Origin: Lentisalinibacter sp037382365
Lineage (GTDB): Bacteria > Pseudomonadota > Gammaproteobacteria > Steroidobacterales > Woeseiaceae
Direction of reading: 5' to 3'
Assembly (NCBI GenBank): GCA_037382365.1
Contig: JARRPZ010000029.1
Span: forward strand, 1-39,469
DNA length: 39,469 nucleotides
Shown: one piece after another, positions 32,720 through 39,469 of the stretch
Numbering within the stretch: position 1 is the first letter of the stretch
Layout: each line of letters starts with the position of its first letter
Program-made: the position numbers and the translations under genes
Notes under the pieces: generated by a model
The model's input: only the letters and a program-made list of their open reading frames with translations
The model's database searches: none
Told to the model about the DNA's origin: nothing

Positions 32720-34328
32720 CGCCGAAGCTCTCCGGTACGCTCGACAGCCTGCGCATGTCGCGCAGTATCTCCCGCGCGGCATTGGCGCCCGGTGCGGCCA
32801 TCACGCCGCCTCCCGGATGGGTGCTCGAGGAACACATGTAGAGCCCTCTCACGGGGCCGCGGTACTGTGCGAAGCCGGGCACCGGGCGATTGAACAGCAA
32901 TTGATCCATGGTGAGTTCACCCTGGAAGATGTTGCCCTCGGTGAGTCCGACCTCCGCTTCCAGTTCCCGCGGCGTGCGGATCTCGACGTGCAGGATCAGG
33001 TCCTTGAAGTCGGGACTGTACTCCGCGATCTGGTCGATCACGGCCTGTCCGAACGCATCGCGGTCCGCATCCGTCCACTCGCCGGTGTCGAGTTCCGGCG
33101 GGCAATACTGCACGAAGCAACTCATGAAGTGCTTGCCCGGCGGCGCCATCGTCGGATCGGTGATCGTCGGAATCAACATGTCGACGTAGGGGTCCTTCGA
33201 CCAGGTCTTCTCCTTCCAGTCGTCGTAGGCACGCTCCATGCGCTCCAGCGAATCGATGAAGTGCATGTCCGCGTTGATGAGCTGGCTGTCCTTCGGCAGG
33301 GCAGGGAAAGTCGGCAGGCCGTCGAGCGCGATGTTCAGCTTTCCGGACGACCCCCGAATGTGGAAGTTTTCGACGCGACGGACGAAGTCCTCGTCGAGAT
33401 CGCTCCGGTCCATCACCTGCAGGAACGTGCGTTTCACGTCCAGGTTCGATACCACGCGATGGGCGCGGATCTCGTCGCCGTTCGCCAGTGCGACGCCCCG
33501 CACCCGACCGTCCCGGACGATGATCCGGCTCACTTCGGCTTCGACGCGGATCTCGCCACCGTAGGATTCGAACGCGCCCGCGATGGCGCGGCTGACGGCG
33601 CCCATGCCGCCTCTCGCAAAGCCCCACGCGCCGATGTTGCCGTCGACCTCACCCATGTAGTGATGCAGCAGCACGTAGGCGGTGCCCGGCGAGTAGGGGC
33701 CGAGAGCCGTGCCGATGATGCCGCTGCCGGCCAGATGGGCCTTGATGACATCCGTCTCGAAGAATTCCTCGAGATACTCGCCGATGCTCATGGTCCAGAA
33801 ACGGATGGTGTCGTAGATCGCCTCTTCCTCCATCTCCAGCAGACGGCCGCCGATGAGCGCCAGCTCGCGCAGATCGCGGGGTCGGAAAGAGGTCGGATCC
33901 GGCGGCGTCCTCAGCAGGAAGTCGCGGATGAACCGGGTCTGGCGCATGACTTCGGCGGAATAGCGCTGATAGGCATCGGCGTCCCGCTTCGAATGGCGCG
34001 CGAACTCGCGATGGGCGACTTCGTGATCCCAGTAACTGCCGAGATAGTCGCCGTTCTGCTTGAACGTGACGCTGCCGCCATAGGGCGTCACCTGCAGGCC
34101 GTGGCGGGCCAGGTCCAGGGCGCGGTAGATCTCGGGCCGCAGCAGACTGCAAACGTAAGAGCAGTTGGAGTAGATCCAGTCTTCGTAGAGATTGCGGCTG
34201 ACCGCCGCTCCACCGATATAGTCGTTCTTCTCGACGACCAGCACGTCGAGACCGGCCTTGGCGAGAAAAGCTGCGTTGGTCAGCCCGTTGTGGCCGGCGC
34301 CGATGACGATCGCGTCGTAGGTCTTCAC
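32712..34328 (-). CDS. NAD(P)/FAD-dependent oxidoreductase, phytoene-desaturase-like (copy 1)
   Basis: The 538-residue protein has the FAD fold at the start (AIVIGAGHNGLTNAAFLAKA, then VLVVEKNDYIGGAAVSRNLY), a middle substrate region with GEVDGNIGAWGFARGGMGAVSRAI, and the closing FAD segment GLYMCSSSTHPGGGVMAAPG. It belongs to the same superfamily as its downstream paralogue. The MDQLLFNRPVPGFAQYR segment before the FAD end is shared with the paralogue (LDQFLFNRPAPGAVQYA). An 82-base gap separates it from the MATE gene upstream, so it may have its own promoter. Substrate unknown. Confidence 0.9.
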   Translation of the reverse strand: MKTYDAIVIGAGHNGLTNAAFLAKAGLDVLVVEKNDYIGGAAVSRNLYEDWIYSNCSYVCSLLRPEIYRALDLARHGLQVTPYGGSVTFKQNGDYLGSYWDHEVAHREFARHSKRDADAYQRYSAEVMRQTRFIRDFLLRTPPDPTSFRPRDLRELALIGGRLLEMEEEAIYDTIRFWTMSIGEYLEEFFETDVIKAHLAGSGIIGTALGPYSPGTAYVLLHHYMGEVDGNIGAWGFARGGMGAVSRAIAGAFESYGGEIRVEAEVSRIIVRDGRVRGVALANGDEIRAHRVVSNLDVKRTFLQVMDRSDLDEDFVRRVENFHIRGSSGKLNIALDGLPTFPALPKDSQLINADMHFIDSLERMERAYDDWKEKTWSKDPYVDMLIPTITDPTMAPPGKHFMSCFVQYCPPELDTGEWTDADRDAFGQAVIDQIAEYSPDFKDLILHVEIRTPRELEAEVGLTEGNIFQGELTMDQLLFNRPVPGFAQYRGPVRGLYMCSSSTHPGGGVMAAPGANAAREILRDMRRLSSVPESFGDD

Positions 34329-34410
34329 GTTTATCCGTGACTCGGTGTTATCGGGCTAATGTCCCACTTCGCGCCGGCTGTTGTCCAGCGACCCGGGGTG
34401 AGGTTCCACA

Positions 34411-35814
34411 TTATGATGTTCGGGGCACGGTATCGGGTGTTGCCGCCGCCACACTGCGGAAGAACGCGTGTACGAGCAGCGTGCTCGACACTGCCACGCC
34501 GGCGGTCATCCCCCACCACAGACCCGTACTGCCGAGGCCGAGGGTGAAACAGGCGAACGTGCCGCTGCCGAGGCCGAGTATCCAGTAGCCGAGCACCGCA
34601 TATCTCATCGGTGTCCTCGTATCGTGCAGCCCGCGCATCGCGTTGGCGGCGATGATCTGCAGACCGATCAGCGCCTGGAAAAGGCCGGCCGCGATCGCAA
34701 TAGAGGCTGCCGCGCTAACCACGGCGGCGCTGCCATCGTCTTCCAGGTTCAGGAACAGGCTGACGATCGCCTCCGGCAGCAACCAGAGCATCAGCGCGGC
34801 GACGCCGAGCACGGCCAGGCCGATCCTGAACGTGATGGCGGCCGCCTGTCGGGCGGCCGGCGGGCTGCCCCTGCCCATGCCGAAAGCCACGCGTACACGA
34901 ACGGCATCCCCGAGGCCGGCGGCGATACTGAGGGAGACGTAGACCACGGTGTAGACGATCTGCTGGGCTGCCAGCTCCGTGGCACTCAGCAGACCCACGA
35001 GGACGGCGGCGACCGTGAACATGCCGCCCGACAGCAGCTGGGCACCTGCCACGGGCAAACCGAGCGCGACGAGCCTTCGGAACAGCGCCGGTTCGATGCC
35101 GATGAATGTGCGGGACCAGCGGATGTCGAGTTCCCGACCGGCCCCCCCGACGTGCACCGCCATCGCCACGAACATGAGCCAGCTGACCACGGTCGTGCCG
35201 AGTCCGGCACCGAACACGCCGAGGGCGGGGAAGCCGAAGCGGCCGAAGACGAGCGCGTAGTTCAGTCCCGCATTCAGTACCAGTGCAGCCACGGACAGTG
35301 TGAAGATGATCATCGGCTTCTCGATGGCCGTCACGTAATTGCGGAGTACCGTGAACCAGAGGATCGGGGGTACGGCCGGCGTGAGTGCCTGCGCGTAGGG
35401 TCCGACCGAGGCCACCACGCCGGGGTCCTGGCCCGCGAGCGCGAGCAGCGGACCCAGATACCAGGTGAGCAGCATGATCGGCACCGAGAAGAGAGTTGCG
35501 ACCAGCAGGCCCTGTTCGACGGCCCGGTTCGCGCCGCGCGTGTCGCCGGTACCTCGGGCATGAGCGACGAGCACCGCCACCATCGACACGGTGCCCATGC
35601 CGATCAGCAGCAGAACGTAGAACCAGTCGCCGGCCAGGCCGACGGCGGCCAGTTCGATGCTGCCGAGGTGGCCCACGATCATCATGTCGATGATCAACAT
35701 GGCCATCTCCACCAGATAAGCGGCGATCAGCGGTCCGCTGATCGCGAGCAGGCTCCGCCGCTCGCCGCGACGCGTGGGTCGCCACTGGTTCGTGTCGCCG
35801 GCCGTCCCTGTCAT
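34411..35814 (-). CDS. MATE-family multidrug/metabolite efflux transporter
   Basis: The 467-residue protein has about 12 membrane helices in two halves, with typical MATE segments: LLAISGPLIAAYLVEMAMLIIDMMIVGHLGSIELAAVGLAG (in pieces) at the start of half 1 and VGLPVAGAQLLSGGMFTVAAVLVGLLSATELAAQQIVY (in pieces) at half 2. These are Na+- or H+-driven exporters of cationic compounds. The ATG at 35814 is preferred because GCGGAG lies 9 bases before it; a TTG at 35832 is the alternative. It sits 24 bases after the glutamine synthetase-like stop, probably in the same operon. Export of an amine or its intermediate is conceivable (inference). Confidence 0.92.
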   Translation of the reverse strand: MTGTAGDTNQWRPTRRGERRSLLAISGPLIAAYLVEMAMLIIDMMIVGHLGSIELAAVGLAGDWFYVLLLIGMGTVSMVAVLVAHARGTGDTRGANRAVEQGLLVATLFSVPIMLLTWYLGPLLALAGQDPGVVASVGPYAQALTPAVPPILWFTVLRNYVTAIEKPMIIFTLSVAALVLNAGLNYALVFGRFGFPALGVFGAGLGTTVVSWLMFVAMAVHVGGAGRELDIRWSRTFIGIEPALFRRLVALGLPVAGAQLLSGGMFTVAAVLVGLLSATELAAQQIVYTVVYVSLSIAAGLGDAVRVRVAFGMGRGSPPAARQAAAITFRIGLAVLGVAALMLWLLPEAIVSLFLNLEDDGSAAVVSAAASIAIAAGLFQALIGLQIIAANAMRGLHDTRTPMRYAVLGYWILGLGSGTFACFTLGLGSTGLWWGMTAGVAVSSTLLVHAFFRSVAAATPDTVPRTS

Positions 35815-35838
35815 GCTCCGGCGCTCCGCCAACGTCGT

Positions 35839-37205
35839 TCAGACGTTCCTCAGATACCACTGATAGTCGCGGTTGGTGATCTCGTTGTGAAAGCGCTGGT
35901 TCTCCACCCGGCGTGCATGTTCGTACACGCGGCAGTACTCCTCGCCCAGATATCCCGGCAGGAAGGTGCTGGCGGCGAAGCGGTCCAGTGCCGCGTCCCA
36001 GCGTATCGGCAGCGTGACCTCGAGTTCCGTGACCTCGCCCTCGGTGACCATGCGGCCCGGCTCGATCTCGTTCGTGATGCCATGGTGGATACCGGCCAGC
36101 ACCGCCGCCGCCACGAGATAGGGGTTGGCGTCCGCCCCGGCGGTGCGATGTTCGATGCGCAGGTTCTTCGGACCCGACAGTGGGATGCGGATGGACACGC
36201 CGCGGTGGTTGACGCCCCAGTTCGGCATGACGGGGGCGAAGAAGTCGGGCCGCAACCGGCGGTAGGAATTGGCATTCGGCGCGAAGATCGCCATCGCGTC
36301 CGCCATCGTCGTCTGCAGCCCTCCCACCGCGTGGCGCAGCGCATCGTCGAAGGGCGGCTCCGCGAGCTCCGGTCTGCCGTTGGAGAAGAAATTGCTGCCG
36401 TCCTCGCGCAGCAGGCTCACATGCAGGTGGAGGCCGTTGCCCGCGTATTCGGCGAACGGCTTCGCCATGAAGCACGCGGCCGTGTCGTGACGCCGGGCGA
36501 CGGCCCGGATCGCCCGTTTCAGGAGCACCGCATGATCGCAAGCGGCAAGCGGATCGGCGACGTGATGCAGGTTGACTTCGAACTGGCCGGGCGCGAATTC
36601 CGAGATCGTGGTGCCGATCGGGAGGGACTGCGCACGAGTCGTGTCCATCAGTTCGTCCAGGAATGCCTCCAGTTCCCACAGATCCTCCGGATGGTAGACC
36701 TGTTCGCCCCGCTGACCGTGGCGGGTGCCGGCGATGGCGGGCATCCGCGGCGCCACGCCGGCATGACGGGCGTCCAGCAGGTAGAACTCGAGTTCGGCGG
36801 CCATGACGACGGTGAGGCCCATGTCGCGGAGCGGCCGTGTGGCCCGCTCGAGGACGTGGCGCGGGTCCGCGAAGTACGGAGCGCCGTCCCGCTCGTAAAG
36901 CGAGAACAGGACCTGAGCGCAGTCCCGCCTCGCCCACGGTATAGGTGCCAGGGTCTGCGGGATGGGCCGCGCGTAGACGTCGGGATCGCCGTCTTCGGCA
37001 CCGTAGGGGAGGCCGTCGATCACCGCGCCCATCGTGTCCAGCATGGCCACGCTGCCGGGGATATTGAACCCCCGCCCGAAGACCTTGGTGAATTCCGCCG
37101 GAAGTATCCGCTTGCCGCGCAACACCCCGACCATGTCCGCTCCATCATGCCGCAGTCCGGGTTCGCGGCCAGGAATTCCTCCAGCGCCTCGGTCGCTTCG
37201 TGCAT
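35839..37205 (-). pseudogene. Glutamine synthetase-family ligase (PuuA-like) with an apparent frameshift
   Basis: The ATG at 37205, after AGGGGCG, begins a good N-terminus (MHEATEALEEFLAANPDCGM) in one frame. Near 37139-37143 the homology jumps to another frame, which carries ADMVGVLRGKRILPAEF and the rest of the protein. One base appears to be missing. The remainder is fully conserved: AAELEFYLLD, ISEFAPGQFEVNL, KPFAEYAGNGLHLHVSL, ANSYRRLRPDFFAP, and NRGVSIRIPLSGPKNLRIEHRTAG (in pieces) as in gamma-glutamylpolyamine or gamma-glutamylamide synthetases. Total length would be about 455 residues, normal for the family. A sequencing error or a real inactivation are both possible. It lies between the MATE and aldehyde dehydrogenase genes. 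Confidence 0.82.
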
Positions 37206-37256
37206 CAGTGCGCCCCTGCCTTTCGTCGCGGCCCGGATGCCGCCACCGCGGCCGGT

Positions 37257-38773
<1,517 letters not shown>

Positions 38774-38777
<4 letters not shown>

Positions 38778-39469
38778 AGCGGTTGCCTCTCTGGAATCTC
38801 TTCGCTGGTGTGCAGGATCGTGAGCACGTCGACGGCCACGCAGCCTCCGGGGTGGACGATGAGCGGGTTGACGTCGATCTCCCGGATGCGGTCGGCGAGG
38901 GCGGCTGCCATCGTCGAGAATCTTGCTGCCGCGTCGCACAGAGCGTCAACATCGACCGCTTCGCTGCCGCGATCGCCATCGAGCAGGCGGCGCAGCCTGA
39001 GCCGTTCGATCAGGCGTTGCGCATGGGCCGCGTCGAAGGGGGGCAGTGCGAATGCGATGTCCGCCTGCAGCTCGACGTGGACGCCGCCGAAACCGATCGC
39101 GACGACCGGTCCGATATCCTCGTCCGTCGTCATGCCGACAAGCATCTCTATGCCCGGGGGCTGCATCTCCGACACCTCGACGTCGGGGCCGAACCGGCCG
39201 GCCAGATCCCGCCATGCGGCTGCCACGGCCGCCCGCTCATTGATGGCCAGATGTACTCCGCCAACGTCCGTGCGATGCGCGATACCGGGCGCCACCGTCT
39301 TCACCGCGACGGGCCCGCCGATATGCGTCCAGGCCGCGACGGCTTCGGCCTCGGAGTGGACGACCTCGCTCCGGGTGACGGCGATGCCGAAGTCCTTCAG
39401 CATGGCAAGTGAAGCGTGGCTGTCCGGCGGCGTGCCGCGGCCGAGGCGATCCTGCCAGCGGGACACGGC
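38774..39469 (-). CDS. ADP-forming acyl-CoA synthetase-like ATP-grasp protein (5' end outside window)
   Basis: The visible 230-odd residues form the C-terminal ATP-grasp part of an acetyl-CoA-synthetase (ADP-forming)-type protein: LKDFGIAVTRSEVVHSEAEA, GGPVAVKTVAPGIAHRTDVGGVHLAI (in pieces), MLVGMTTDEDIGPVVAIGFGGVHVE and REIDVNPLIVHPGG. Such proteins interconvert acyl-CoA and acid with ADP/ATP, and usually carry CoA-binding domains before this part, so the gene probably continues beyond the right edge. A GTG at 39466 is in frame but is unlikely to be the true start. It is coupled to the aldehyde dehydrogenase gene (ATGA), which suggests activation of the acid made by that enzyme. Confidence 0.82.

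Overview
The window is high-GC, densely packed DNA with no rRNA, tRNA, CRISPR array or insertion sequence that I can see. The protein families (ccoNOQP-ccoGHIS respiratory genes, AlkB with a rubredoxin, Anbu protease, DUF3014, DUF2905) and the many acidic proteins suggest an aerobic or microaerobic, possibly marine or halophilic, gammaproteobacterium. That assignment is inference from gene content, not from a marker gene.

Region 1 (1-8592, minus strand) is a complete cbb3-type cytochrome c oxidase locus. Structural genes ccoN, ccoO, ccoQ and ccoP come first, then a small two-helix membrane protein, then the assembly genes ccoG, ccoH, ccoI and ccoS, and a TauE/SafE-family membrane protein cut by the left edge. 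Most neighbours overlap by 4-11 bases, so this is probably one operon.

Region 2 (8593-16106) looks like a low-oxygen response island. It holds two tandem-domain universal stress proteins, a DksA/TraR-type zinc-finger protein, a FieF-like cation exporter, a CBS-pair protein, a FixL-type haem-PAS kinase, a FixJ-type regulator, and a receiver-only protein whose phospho-acceptor Asp is replaced by Glu. A 19-base motif (CTAGG-Y-A-N6-CGYAT-K) recurs upstream of ccoN, the dksA-like gene, the second usp gene and the receiver-only gene, with a half-match before the first usp gene. In every case it lies 20-22 bases before a -10-like hexamer. FixL and FixJ are themselves damaged: the end of the kinase and the start of the regulator appear to be missing in a single deletion of roughly 0.2 kb.

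Region 3 (16171-20454, plus) is a three-gene MacB/DevBCA-like exporter: ATPase, FtsX-type permease and HlyD-type adaptor. Region 4 (20551-24650) is an Anbu-type cluster: circularly permuted ATP-grasp, alpha-E protein, a zinc metallopeptidase, and convergent Anbu. Region 5 (24705-27248) is alkane hydroxylation: an AraC-type regulator divergent from alkB and rubredoxin, with a 21-base-spaced direct repeat between them. Region 6 (27303-28922) holds three small or poorly characterised genes (DUF3014, isoprenylcysteine-methyltransferase-like, DUF2905).

Region 7 (29051-39469, minus) is a catabolic-looking gene string. In transcription order it holds an ADP-forming acyl-CoA synthetase-like protein (cut by the right edge), an aldehyde dehydrogenase, a PuuA-like glutamine synthetase with an apparent frameshift, a MATE transporter, two paralogous FAD oxidoreductases, a GcvT-like folate protein and a PhzF-family protein. 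The combination suggests oxidation of an amine or N-methylated compound, with the substrate unknown.
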